Part shown: positions 57,035 through 64,000 of the stretch, in pieces | Layout of the letters: every line of letters begins with the position of its first letter | Numbering within the stretch: the first letter of the stretch is position 1 | From: Janibacter sp. DB-40 | Lineage (GTDB): Bacteria; Actinomycetota; Actinomycetes; Actinomycetales; Dermatophilaceae | Reading direction: 5' to 3' | Assembly: GCF_029510815.1 (NCBI RefSeq) | Contig: NZ_CP120360.1 | Coordinates: 2,480,001-2,544,000 of the forward strand | Length of the DNA: 64,000 bases | Notes under the pieces: model-generated | Told to the model about the DNA's origin: nothing | What the model saw: only the letters and a program-made list of their open reading frames with translations | The model's database searches: none | Program-made: the position numbers and the translations under genes

Positions 57035-58515
57035 TGGGTGTCCTCGCTGCTGTCGGGGGTGGGTTCGGGCGAAGGGAGCTGTGCTGCGGCGTGCGCGGCG
57101 GCCGCGGTCGAGGTGCCGGCGCGTCGCAGGTCGACCCAGCCCTCGATGTTGCGCTGTCGGCCGCGGGCCACGCCGAGCTGGCCCGGGCCGATGTCGTCGA
57201 TCACGGCGGAGCCGGCCGCGACGTAGGCCCCGTCCCCGATCTCGACGGGGGCGACGAGCACGGAGTTGGAGCCGACGAAGGAGTGCCGGCCGACGACCGT
57301 GCGGTGCTTGCCGACGCCGTCGTAGTTGGCGACGATCGTGCCGGCGCCGATGTTGGCCCCCGCCCTGATGTCGGCATCGCCGGCGTAGGTCAGGTGGGGC
57401 ACCTTGGCGCCCTCACCGATGGTCGTGTTCTTCGTCTCGACAAAGCCGCCGATCTTCCCCTTCGCTCCGAGCACGGTGCCGGGACGCATGTAGGAGAAGG
57501 GGCCGACGGTGGCGCCGGCACCGATGACGGCGAGGGTGCCCTCGGCGCGCCTGACCTCGGCTCCGTCCCCGACCTCGCAGTCGGTGAGGGTGACGTCCGG
57601 GCCGATGACGGCCTCCGCGCCGATCGACGTGGCACCCACCAGCTGCGTGCCGGGCAGGACGGTCGTGTCCTGGCCGATGCTCACGTCGACGTCGATCCAC
57701 GTGGTGTCCGGGTCGACGATGGTCACGCCGGCGCGCATGTGCCGCTCGCAGGTGCGGCGGTTGAGCTCCTTGCCGAGCTCGGCGAGCTGGACCCGGTCGT
57801 TGACGCCCTCGGTCTGCCACAGGTCGGTCAGCACGTGCGCGGCCACCCGGCCACCCGCGGTACGAGCGAGCTGGAGGACGTCGGTGAGGTACTTCTCGCC
57901 CTGGGCGTTGTCGGTGGTCACGTTGGCCAGCTCGCGACGCAGGACGGCGGCGTCGAAGGCGTAGATCCCCGAGTTGATCTCCGTGATGGCCCGCTCGTGC
58001 TCGGTCGCGTCCTTGAACTCCACGATCCGCTCGACGTTGCCGTCCGCGTCGCGCACGATCCGGCCGTAGGACTTCGCGTCGTCGAGGACCGAGGTGACGA
58101 CGGTGACGGCGGCCGAGGCCTCGACGTGGGCGCGGGTCAGGTCGCCGAGCGTCTCCGCGGACAGCAGCGGAACATCACCCATGGTGACGACGACGGTCCC
58201 GGTGAGGTCGGCGGGCAGCGCGCTGAGTCCGCACTCGACTGCGCGGCCGGTGCCCTTGACCTCGTCCTGGTCGGCGATGGTGCACGCCCGCTCGACGCGG
58301 GCGCTGAAGTCCTCGACGAAGGCGGCGACGCGGTCTCGCTGGTGGCGGATGACGACCACGGTCTGCGCGGCCCCCGCGGCCGAGGCGGCTCGCATCGCGT
58401 GACCGAGGAGCGGGGTCCCCCCGATGGGATGGAGGACCTTGGGGAGGGTCGACTTCATCCGGGTGCCCTCGCCCGCGGCGAGGATGATGACTGCGTCGGG
58501 GCGGACGTCGTTCAC
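57031..58515 (-). CDS. glmU: Bifunctional GlcNAc-1-phosphate uridylyltransferase / GlcN-1-phosphate acetyltransferase
   Basis: This 494-residue enzyme makes UDP-GlcNAc. The N-terminal uridylyltransferase domain has LAAGEGTRMKSTLPKVLHP (12-30), TMGDVPLLSAETL and EINSGIYAFD. The C-terminal left-handed beta-helix acetyltransferase has repeated hexapeptides (IGAEAVIGPDVTL, GPFSYMRPGTVLG, GAGTIVANYDGVGKHRTV) and a disordered Pro/Ser-rich tail of ~30 residues. I chose GTG 58515, with GGAG eight bases upstream; the longer frame lacks homology. A TACAGT -10 box lies about 54 bases before it. glmS, an earlier enzyme of the same path, is at 17293. Confidence 0.97.
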   Translation of the reverse strand: MNDVRPDAVIILAAGEGTRMKSTLPKVLHPIGGTPLLGHAMRAASAAGAAQTVVVIRHQRDRVAAFVEDFSARVERACTIADQDEVKGTGRAVECGLSALPADLTGTVVVTMGDVPLLSAETLGDLTRAHVEASAAVTVVTSVLDDAKSYGRIVRDADGNVERIVEFKDATEHERAITEINSGIYAFDAAVLRRELANVTTDNAQGEKYLTDVLQLARTAGGRVAAHVLTDLWQTEGVNDRVQLAELGKELNRRTCERHMRAGVTIVDPDTTWIDVDVSIGQDTTVLPGTQLVGATSIGAEAVIGPDVTLTDCEVGDGAEVRRAEGTLAVIGAGATVGPFSYMRPGTVLGAKGKIGGFVETKNTTIGEGAKVPHLTYAGDADIRAGANIGAGTIVANYDGVGKHRTVVGRHSFVGSNSVLVAPVEIGDGAYVAAGSAVIDDIGPGQLGVARGRQRNIEGWVDLRRAGTSTAAAAHAAAQLPSPEPTPDSSEDTQ

Positions 58516-58568
58516 GCGATGTTCTCCGGGAGCTCGGGTGTGCGGCTGGACGTCTGGGCCGCCCGGCC

Positions 58569-58574
58569 ACTGTA
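58569..58574 (-). promoter_or_regulatory. glmU-prs -10 element
   Basis: TACAGT on the minus strand lies about 54 bases before the glmU GTG, with a small CCGCC-GAGA-GGCGG stem immediately upstream (58577-58590). The rest of the 233-bp gap to the divergent gene shows no tRNA or other gene. Confidence 0.5.
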
Positions 58575-58748
58575 TCCGCCTCTCGGCGGGTGGCGTGCCA
58601 CGGGGACCCACGCTCTGCTGTCCGGCGGCTCGCCGTGCCGCTCGCCGCACGGTCGGATCGAAGGGGGTGCCCGCCGTGGCGTACGGGAGGAGACTGGCTG
58701 TGACGCGCACAGGGGAGCGCGCTCCGCCAACGGGCTCGGGGGTTCGTC

Positions 58749-59582
58749 ATGAATGTCACGCCGTGGTATCCACTCAGCGCCGGGGACGGGCGCTCGGGGC
58801 TGGTCATCGGGGTACAGCACCTGCTGCGGCACTCGGGGCACCCGATCGTCGCCGACGGGATCTTCGGTCCCGCGACCGAATCGGCCGTGCGCGACGTCCA
58901 GACGTCCGCCGGGCTGCCGTCCACCGGCGAGCTCGACCGGGACACCTGGCCGCAGGTGGTGGTCCCGACCGGCCCCGGGGACTCCGGTGAAGCCGTGATG
59001 GCGATCCAGGCGACCCAGCCGGGGTCGTTCATCGACGAGCCGCTGCTGCTGGTCGACGGGGACTTCGGTCCGGTCACAAAGGAGCGGGTCCGTCGCTTCC
59101 AGCGGATGTGGGGCCTGAACCGGGACGCCATCGCGGGGCCGGAGACCTGGAGCTTCGTCTCGGCCCCGTCGCGTGACCTGTGGCCGCTCGCCAAGGTCGG
59201 GCAGACCATGACCGGCAACTGGCGGCTGCGCGCGGTGCAGCACCTGCTGGTCCGGCACGGTGCCGGCCTGACCGTCGACGGCGACTACGGTCCCGCGACC
59301 GGCGAGGCGATGCGCCAGTTCCAGCTGGATCTGAGAGCGCGGTACGTCAGCACCACGACGGGCCAGCTCGACTGGCCGGCGTTGGTCGTCACCGTCGGCC
59401 CCGGTGACACCGGTGCTGCCGTCGCGGCGGCGCAGTCCCTGGTGTCCGTCACCGAGGACGGTGACTTCGGCCCGGTGACCGAGCAGGCCGTCAGGGACGT
59501 CCAGTCGGTCTTCCTCCCGCCCGCCGACGGGATCGTCGGACCGCGGACCTGGCACGTGCTCGTCGTGCCGAAGTCGGAGTGA
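58749..59582 (+). CDS. Four tandem peptidoglycan-binding-1 repeat protein
   Basis: This 277-residue protein is made almost entirely of four PG_binding_1-like repeats. Their DG-x-FGP-x-T core appears at VADGIFGPATESAVRDVQ (~34), VDGDFGPVTKERVRRFQ (~101), VDGDYGPATGEAMRQFQ (~176) and TEDGDFGPVTEQAVRDVQ (~238), plus a partial ADGIVGPRTW at the end. No signal peptide, lipobox or catalytic domain is seen, which is odd for a wall-binding fold. GTG 58700 in another frame has a better ribosome site but encodes an Arg-rich shadow. It stands between divergent glmU and convergent ptsP. Binding of peptidoglycan is inferred from the domain. Confidence 0.85.
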   Translation: MNVTPWYPLSAGDGRSGLVIGVQHLLRHSGHPIVADGIFGPATESAVRDVQTSAGLPSTGELDRDTWPQVVVPTGPGDSGEAVMAIQATQPGSFIDEPLLLVDGDFGPVTKERVRRFQRMWGLNRDAIAGPETWSFVSAPSRDLWPLAKVGQTMTGNWRLRAVQHLLVRHGAGLTVDGDYGPATGEAMRQFQLDLRARYVSTTTGQLDWPALVVTVGPGDTGAAVAAAQSLVSVTEDGDFGPVTEQAVRDVQSVFLPPADGIVGPRTWHVLVVPKSE

Positions 59583-59603
59583 CGCGCTCCCCGCGTCGGC
59601 GCA

Positions 59604-61292
59604 TCACAGGATGCTCGTCAGCTCCCCGGCCGCCTGCCCGGCCACCGTTGCCCGGGCCTCGGCGGCGGTCCTGGCGTCCCGTGCGACGGCGGCCAACCGC
59701 TGGCAGTCCGGCAGCGAGTGCGTGGACAGTGCGAACCGGACCAGAGCCACCTTGCTGGGCGCCATCGACAGGCTCGAGACGCCGAGTCCCACCAGGACGA
59801 GCGCCAGGAGCGGGTCCCCGGCCGCCTCGCCGCACACGCCGATGGGGGTCCCGGTCACCGCTCCCCCGTCGCACGCAGCGGCGACGACGTCGAGGACCGC
59901 GGGCTGCCACGGGTCGAGGAGGTCGGAGAGCGCACCCTGCATCCGGTCCGCTGCCAGGGTGTACTGGGACAGGTCGTTGGTGCCGATGCTCGCGAAGTCG
60001 ACATCGGCGAGCACGTGCCGGGAGCGCAGCGCGGCGGCCGGCACCTCGATCATCACGCCGGCCTTGGCCAACCCGTGCTCGCGGACGCGACGGGCGAACC
60101 AGTCGGCCTCCTCGGCGGTGGCCACCATCGGTGCCATCACGCGCACGTCCGCGCCGGTGTCCGTCGCCGCGACGGCGAGGGCCGCGAGCTGGGAGTCGAG
60201 CAGGTCGGGGCGCTCGGCGGACAGCCGCAGACCGCGCCGCCCCAGGGCGGGGTTCTCCTCCGGACCGAGGTCGGCGAAGGCGAGCGGCTTGTCGGCGCCG
60301 GCGTCGAGGGTGCGTACGACGACACGACGATCGCCGAAGGGGGTGAGGACCCTGCGGTACACCTCTGCCTGCTCTTCGACGGTCGGGGCCGTGGCGGCCG
60401 AGAGGAAGACGAACTCGGTACGGAAGAGGCCCACGCCCTCGACGTCCTCGGCGGCGGCGGCGACCGCGTCCTCCACGTCGCCGATGTTGGCCAGCAGGGG
60501 CACGCCGTGGCCGTCGAGGGTGCGCCCCGGACCGGACGAGCCGGCCAGCGCAGTGGTCCGGCGCTCCCGGCGGCTCGCCAGGTCGGCGACGAAGGCCTCG
60601 CTCGGCTCGATCGTCACCGCCCCGGTGTCACCGTCGACCGCCACCGGGGTCCCGGCGGGCAGTGCGAGGGCACCCTCGCACTGGACGACCGCGGGGATGC
60701 CCCGCTGTGCGGCGAGGATGGCGGTGTGGCTGGTGCGCCCGCCGCCGCTGGTGACGATGGCGAGCACGAGTGCGCGGTCGAGCACGGCCGTCTCGGCGGG
60801 CGCGAGGTCCTCGGCGACGATGACGCTCGGGCCGGTCAGCGAGGGCACGCCCGGCGCCGGGACGCCGAGGACGGCCGCGACGGCTCGCGCCCCCACGTCC
60901 CGCAGGTCGGCGACGCGTTCGGCGAAGTAGCCGCCGAGCGCCTCGAACTGCACGACGAACTCCTCGATCGCGGCCTCGATCGCGCTGGCCGGCCCCTTGC
61001 CCGCTGTGAGGTGCTTCCCGGCGGCCTTGTGCAGGCTCTTGTCGCGGGCGATGAGGGCGGTGGCGGAGAGGATCTGGGCAGCGGTGTCCTCCGCACGCCC
61101 GGCCCGCTCCTCGAGGTCGACGGCGACCGCCTCGAAGGCCACCTTCACCTCGACGAGGGTCGCGTCGGGGTCCTTCGGCGCCGGCTCACCCTCGGGCGCG
61201 CGGACCGGTGGGGCCACGAGGACCACCGGGCCGTACGCGCTGCCCGGGGAGACGCCGATCCCGCGGGAGGTGCCGCGACCCCCTTCGCCCAT
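59604..61292 (-). CDS. ptsP: Phosphoenolpyruvate-protein phosphotransferase (PTS enzyme I)
   Basis: This ~562-residue enzyme starts the PTS by transferring phosphate from PEP to HPr. The phospho-His is in TSGGGRTSHTAIL (His189), with the HPr-binding helical insert before it (~50-145). The C-terminal PEP-binding barrel has GVGLFRTEFVFLS, RRVVVRTLDAGADKPLAF and SIGTNDLSQYTLAADR, and the Cys of GTPIGVCGEAAGDP. I prefer ATG 61292, with AGGAG eight bases upstream; GTG 61301 overlaps the HPr stop. It is co-transcribed with ptsH and the fructose permease gene. Confidence 0.95.
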   Translation of the reverse strand: MGEGGRGTSRGIGVSPGSAYGPVVLVAPPVRAPEGEPAPKDPDATLVEVKVAFEAVAVDLEERAGRAEDTAAQILSATALIARDKSLHKAAGKHLTAGKGPASAIEAAIEEFVVQFEALGGYFAERVADLRDVGARAVAAVLGVPAPGVPSLTGPSVIVAEDLAPAETAVLDRALVLAIVTSGGGRTSHTAILAAQRGIPAVVQCEGALALPAGTPVAVDGDTGAVTIEPSEAFVADLASRRERRTTALAGSSGPGRTLDGHGVPLLANIGDVEDAVAAAAEDVEGVGLFRTEFVFLSAATAPTVEEQAEVYRRVLTPFGDRRVVVRTLDAGADKPLAFADLGPEENPALGRRGLRLSAERPDLLDSQLAALAVAATDTGADVRVMAPMVATAEEADWFARRVREHGLAKAGVMIEVPAAALRSRHVLADVDFASIGTNDLSQYTLAADRMQGALSDLLDPWQPAVLDVVAAACDGGAVTGTPIGVCGEAAGDPLLALVLVGLGVSSLSMAPSKVALVRFALSTHSLPDCQRLAAVARDARTAAEARATVAGQAAGELTSIL

Positions 61293-61297
61293 GGAAC

Positions 61298-61570
61298 TCA
61301 CTCCTGCGCGTCGAGGTCGGTCTCGAGGAGGGTGACGAGCCCGTCGAGGACGGCATCCGCGTCCTCGCCCTCCGCCGTGAGCTCCACCGTCTCCCCGTGC
61401 TTGGCGCCGAGCGCCATGACGCCGAGGATGCTCGTCGCGTCGACCGGCTCCTCGCCCGGGCGGGCGATCTCGACGTCGAGGCCCGACTCGCTGGCCTGCT
61501 CGACGAAGAGCGCGGCGGGGCGGGCGTGCAGGCCGACGGACGAGGCGATGGTGGTGGTGCGACTGGCCAT
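61298..61570 (-). CDS. ptsH: Phosphocarrier protein HPr
   Basis: This 90-residue phosphocarrier moves phosphate from enzyme I to the sugar permeases. The phosphorylated His is in SVGLHARPAALF (His15), and the regulatory-serine region is VDATSILGVMALG (Ser46). ATG 61570 has AGGAG five bases upstream, and the longer frame upstream has no homology. It lies between the fructose IIABC gene and ptsP. Ser46 phosphorylation by HPr kinase is a Firmicute mechanism; actinobacteria usually lack it, so the serine may be only structural. Confidence 0.96.
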   Translation of the reverse strand: MASRTTTIASSVGLHARPAALFVEQASESGLDVEIARPGEEPVDATSILGVMALGAKHGETVELTAEGEDADAVLDGLVTLLETDLDAQE

Positions 61571-61643
61571 GGTTTCTCCTGGTGGTGTGGTGGTGATCGG
61601 CAGGCGCCCGGGGTCCATCGGGGACGTCCGGGATCCCACTCTG

Positions 61644-63647
61644 TCAGGCAGCGACCCGCTGCGCGCCGGCGTCGGAGGACGACGTGCGGGAGCCGATGGT
61701 CTTGAGGGCGACGACGATGGCGGTCATGACGAGCACCCCGACGACGAGGGCGACGACGAACATCAGGAAGTTGCCCATGAGGGGCAGCACCCAGATGCCT
61801 CCGTGGGGAGCGCGGAGGGTGACGCCGGCCGCGAGGGCGATCGCGCCGGTGGCGGCCGAGCCGACGACGGAGCCGGCGATGACCCGGATCGGGTCTGCGG
61901 CGGCGAAGGGGATGGCCCCCTCCGAGATGAACGAGGCGCCGAGGAGCCATGCGGCACGGCCGTTCTCGCGCTCCGGCTCGGAGAACAGGCGCGGTCGGAC
62001 GGTCGTCGCCAGGGCCATGGCGAGCGGGGCGACCATGCCGGCGGCCATGACCGCTGCCATCACCTTCAGCTGGATCGCGTCGGTGGCCGTGCCCGCCGCG
62101 GTGAGCCCGGTGGTGGCGAAGACGTAGGCGACCTTGTTGACCGGACCTCCGAGGTCGAAGCCCATCATCGCGCCGAGGACGAGGCCGAGGACGAGCGCGC
62201 TCGTACCGCCCATTCCCTGCAGCGCCTCGGTGAGGTTGTCCATGAGCCAGGTGATCGGACGGCCGAGGACGGTGATGAAGAGCCCGGCGGTGATGAAGGT
62301 CGACAGCAGCGGGACGACCACCACGGGCATGACGCCGCGGACGCCGGCGTGCACCTTCCACCCGGAGACCCAGCGGGCGACGAAGCCGGCGAGGAACCCG
62401 GTGGCGAGACCGCCGAGGAAGCCGGCGCCCATGGTCGCGGCGATCCAGCCGCCCACGATGCCGGGGACGAGGCCGGGACGGTCGGCGATGCCGAAGGCGA
62501 TGTAGCCGGAGAGGATCGGCACGAGGAAGCTGAAGGCGGCACTGCCCATGACGTACAGGAGCGCGGCCCACGAGGTGAGGCTGAGCAGGCTGAAGCTGTT
62601 GGCGACGTCGTACTCGCCCTCGGCGCCCAGGGCGTACTTCGTGATCTCGATGGCGCCCTGCTCACCGAGCGCGACCTGGGCGAGCATGAAGGACAGCGCG
62701 ATGAGGATGCCGCCCGCGGCGACGAAGGGGATCATGTAACTGACCCCGGTCATGAGCCACTGGCGGATCTTCGTGGCCGTCGACGCACGCTCGTGCTCCC
62801 CCTCCGAGCGACTCGGCTGCTCGGACGACCCGACGCTCAGGACGTGCGACCCGTCGCGCGCGGCCGTCGCTGCTCGCTCGACCAGGTCGGGGGCGTCGGA
62901 CACGGCCTTCTTCACGCCCACGTCGATCGTGGGCTTGCCGGCGAAGCGTCCCTTGTCCCGGACCTCGAGGTCGTGGGCGAAGATCACGGCATCGGCACGC
63001 TCGATCTCGCTGCGCGACAGGGGCGTCGAGCCTGCCGAGCCCTGGGTCTCCACGGCGATGGTGTGCCCCGCCTCCTTGGCGGCGACCTCCAGAGCCTCGG
63101 CCGCCATGTACGTGTGGGCGATCCCGGTGGGGCACGAGGTGACTGCCACGAGGTGCAGGCCGGCGGTCGCCCCCTTCGTCTCCTCGCTCGCCGGCTCCTC
63201 GTCCAGCGAGACGCGGGAGTTGACGATCTCGACGACCTCCGCCGGTGTGCTCGCCGCCTCGAGCGATGCGCGGAACTCCTTGTCCATCAACGCCTTGGCG
63301 AGCTTGGGCAGCATCTGCATGTGCGCGTCCCCGCCGCTCTCGGGGGCGGCAATGAGGAAGACGAGCGTGGCCGGGCCGTCCTTGGCGCCCCAGTCGATCC
63401 CCTCGGTGGGCCGACCGAAGACGAGGGAGGGTTCCGTGATCGCAGCGCTGCGGGCGTGCGGGATGCCGATGCCTCCGGGCAGCCCGGTGGCCATCTTCTC
63501 CTCACGGGCACGCACGTCGTCGAGGAAGGCCTCGACGTCCGTCGCACGTCCGGTGCTCGCCAGCGTCTCGGCGAGCACGCGCGTGGCCGCGTGCCGGTCC
63601 GGTGCGGCCAGGTCGAGCACGACCTGGGCCTCGTTGATCAGCGCCAT
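61644..63647 (-). CDS. fruA: PTS fructose transporter subunit IIABC
   Basis: This 667-residue permease takes up fructose and phosphorylates it to fructose-1-phosphate. Domains in order: IIA (1-~145; phospho-His in GGIGIPHARSAA, His64), IIB (~163-260; VAVTSCPTGIAHTYMAAE, Cys172), a linker, and IIC (~300-660) with about ten helices, GVSYMIPFVAAGGILIALSF to FLMFVVALVVGVLVMTAIVV. HPr delivers phosphate to His64. ATG 63647 has AAAGGA upstream. It follows fruK, so the fruK-fruA-ptsH-ptsP cluster is a full fructose PTS. A FruR/DeoR regulator would lie outside the window. Confidence 0.95.
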   Translation of the reverse strand: MALINEAQVVLDLAAPDRHAATRVLAETLASTGRATDVEAFLDDVRAREEKMATGLPGGIGIPHARSAAITEPSLVFGRPTEGIDWGAKDGPATLVFLIAAPESGGDAHMQMLPKLAKALMDKEFRASLEAASTPAEVVEIVNSRVSLDEEPASEETKGATAGLHLVAVTSCPTGIAHTYMAAEALEVAAKEAGHTIAVETQGSAGSTPLSRSEIERADAVIFAHDLEVRDKGRFAGKPTIDVGVKKAVSDAPDLVERAATAARDGSHVLSVGSSEQPSRSEGEHERASTATKIRQWLMTGVSYMIPFVAAGGILIALSFMLAQVALGEQGAIEITKYALGAEGEYDVANSFSLLSLTSWAALLYVMGSAAFSFLVPILSGYIAFGIADRPGLVPGIVGGWIAATMGAGFLGGLATGFLAGFVARWVSGWKVHAGVRGVMPVVVVPLLSTFITAGLFITVLGRPITWLMDNLTEALQGMGGTSALVLGLVLGAMMGFDLGGPVNKVAYVFATTGLTAAGTATDAIQLKVMAAVMAAGMVAPLAMALATTVRPRLFSEPERENGRAAWLLGASFISEGAIPFAAADPIRVIAGSVVGSAATGAIALAAGVTLRAPHGGIWVLPLMGNFLMFVVALVVGVLVMTAIVVALKTIGSRTSSSDAGAQRVAA

Positions 63648-63670
63648 CTCGGGTCCTTTCAGGGGGGTGC

Positions 63671-64000
63671 TCAGTCGCGGACGGCGAGGGAGCGGTCGGG
63701 AGTCGTGGTCAGGGTGGCGGGGATGCCGTCGAGGTCGGCGGGGCCGGGGACCCGGCTGCCGGGCAGCCGCACGGCCGCGGCTCCCCACAGGACCCCGGTG
63801 CGCAGTGCGCTCGCGGCGTCGGCTCCGGTGGACAGGCCGTGGAGCAGGCCGGCGAGCATGCAGTCGCCGGCGCCGACGGTCGAGCGGGGACGCTCGATCG
63901 AGGCGTGGGCGTGCACGGCCGTGTCACCGTCGACGAGCACGGCTCCGTCGCGGCCGAGGCTGACGGCGACCACGCCGACGCCACCGCGGACGAGGCCGGC
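63671..64000 (-). CDS. fruK: 1-phosphofructokinase, C-terminal part (cut by window edge)
   Basis: This is the last ~109 residues of a PfkB-family sugar kinase, cut at its 5' side by the window end. SLGRDGAVLVDGDTAVHA and the ATP/catalytic motif RSTVGAGDCMLAGLLHGLS, with the catalytic Asp in GAGD, identify the family. Position next to the fructose IIABC permease makes 1-phosphofructokinase the best call, converting fructose-1-phosphate to fructose-1,6-bisphosphate. The N-terminal substrate domain is not visible. The gap to fruA is 23 bp, so they are co-transcribed. Confidence 0.88.
   Translation of the reverse strand, partial: AGLVRGGVGVVAVSLGRDGAVLVDGDTAVHAHASIERPRSTVGAGDCMLAGLLHGLSTGADAASALRTGVLWGAAAVRLPGSRVPGPADLDGIPATLTTTPDRSLAVRD

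Noticed and set aside
58700..58990. GTG 58700 with a strong GGAGGAG site, in another frame to the PG-binding gene
   Set aside because: The product is an Arg-rich shadow without domain; the frame from 58749 has four clear repeats.

Overview
The window looks like ordinary chromosomal backbone of a high-GC Gram-positive bacterium (Actinomycetota), probably a member of the Micrococcales such as an Intrasporangiaceae genus. That family-level guess is inference. The support is as follows. Base composition is strongly GC-rich. A mycothiol S-conjugate amidase (mca) implies mycothiol metabolism. Two CIRCE operators control groESL. Several genes appear to be leaderless. The gene order repeats three blocks that I recall from Mycobacterium tuberculosis: groEL1-groES-tsaD-rimI-tsaB-tsaE-alr; coaA, phoH2, the short-chain isoprenyl synthase, hemolysin III, mca, DUF4307, greA, metB and cbs; and ppx, DUF501, ftsB, eno, lipoprotein, mazG, mfd, glmU, prs, rplY and pth. 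I see no prophage, insertion sequence, CRISPR array or conjugative element.

Layout. Positions 1-1306 hold the cut groEL, groES and their heat-shock control region. A divergent THUMP-like methyltransferase and a lipoprotein family 3 glycosidase follow. At 4098-7241 is a three-gene glycine betaine/proline ABC importer (opuAA-AB-AC). Positions 7380-12517 form one tightly overlapped minus-strand operon (alr, alpha/beta hydrolase, tsaE, tsaB, rimI, tsaD), mainly for the t6A modification of tRNA plus D-alanine supply. Positions 12566-15423 carry plus-strand genes: an aldo/keto reductase, a lipoprotein with an OmpA-like partner, and an ACT-domain protein. Positions 15429-21040 hold NAD(P)HX repair, acpS, glmS, coaA and a secreted transglycosylase-like protein. 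Positions 21282-27833 hold PIN-PhoH, isoprenyl synthase, hemolysin III, mca, greA and msrA. Positions 28354-33332 hold a FadH-type reductase, an SGNH hydrolase and a secreted SLH-domain amidase. Positions 33509-38260 hold a Bax inhibitor-1 membrane protein, the transsulfuration pair metB/cbs and a divergent siderophore-interacting flavoprotein. A tRNA-Leu(UAA) lies at 38410. Positions 38550-46134 hold the exopolyphosphatase/ftsB/eno group, a polysaccharide pyruvyl transferase, a VOC-GNAT fusion, mazG and a SurA-like lipoprotein. Positions 46157-52709 hold mfd and a divergent TPM/PspA membrane-stress pair. Positions 52713-58515 hold pth, rplY, an EamA/CGNR divergent pair, prs and glmU. Positions 58749-64000 hold a peptidoglycan-binding repeat protein and the PTS phosphorelay (ptsP, ptsH, fructose IIABC, fruK cut by the window end).

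Functional themes. Much of the content serves envelope precursor supply and remodelling: glmS and glmU make UDP-GlcNAc, alr makes D-Ala, and the short-chain Z-prenyl synthase supplies carrier lipid. The SLH amidase, the transglycosylase-like protein, the OmpA-like protein and the PG-binding protein act on the wall, and the pyruvyl transferase may make the SLH ligand. The PTS genes feed fructose into the same sugar-phosphate pool.

The most unusual signal is not a gene. The 9-mer CGAAGGGGG (or its complement) occurs 34 times by eye, and the 8-mer CGAAGGGG 45 times, in both orientations, inside genes and in hairpins. This is far above what composition predicts and is reminiscent of DNA-uptake or Chi-like genome dialect words. 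Counts were made by eye.
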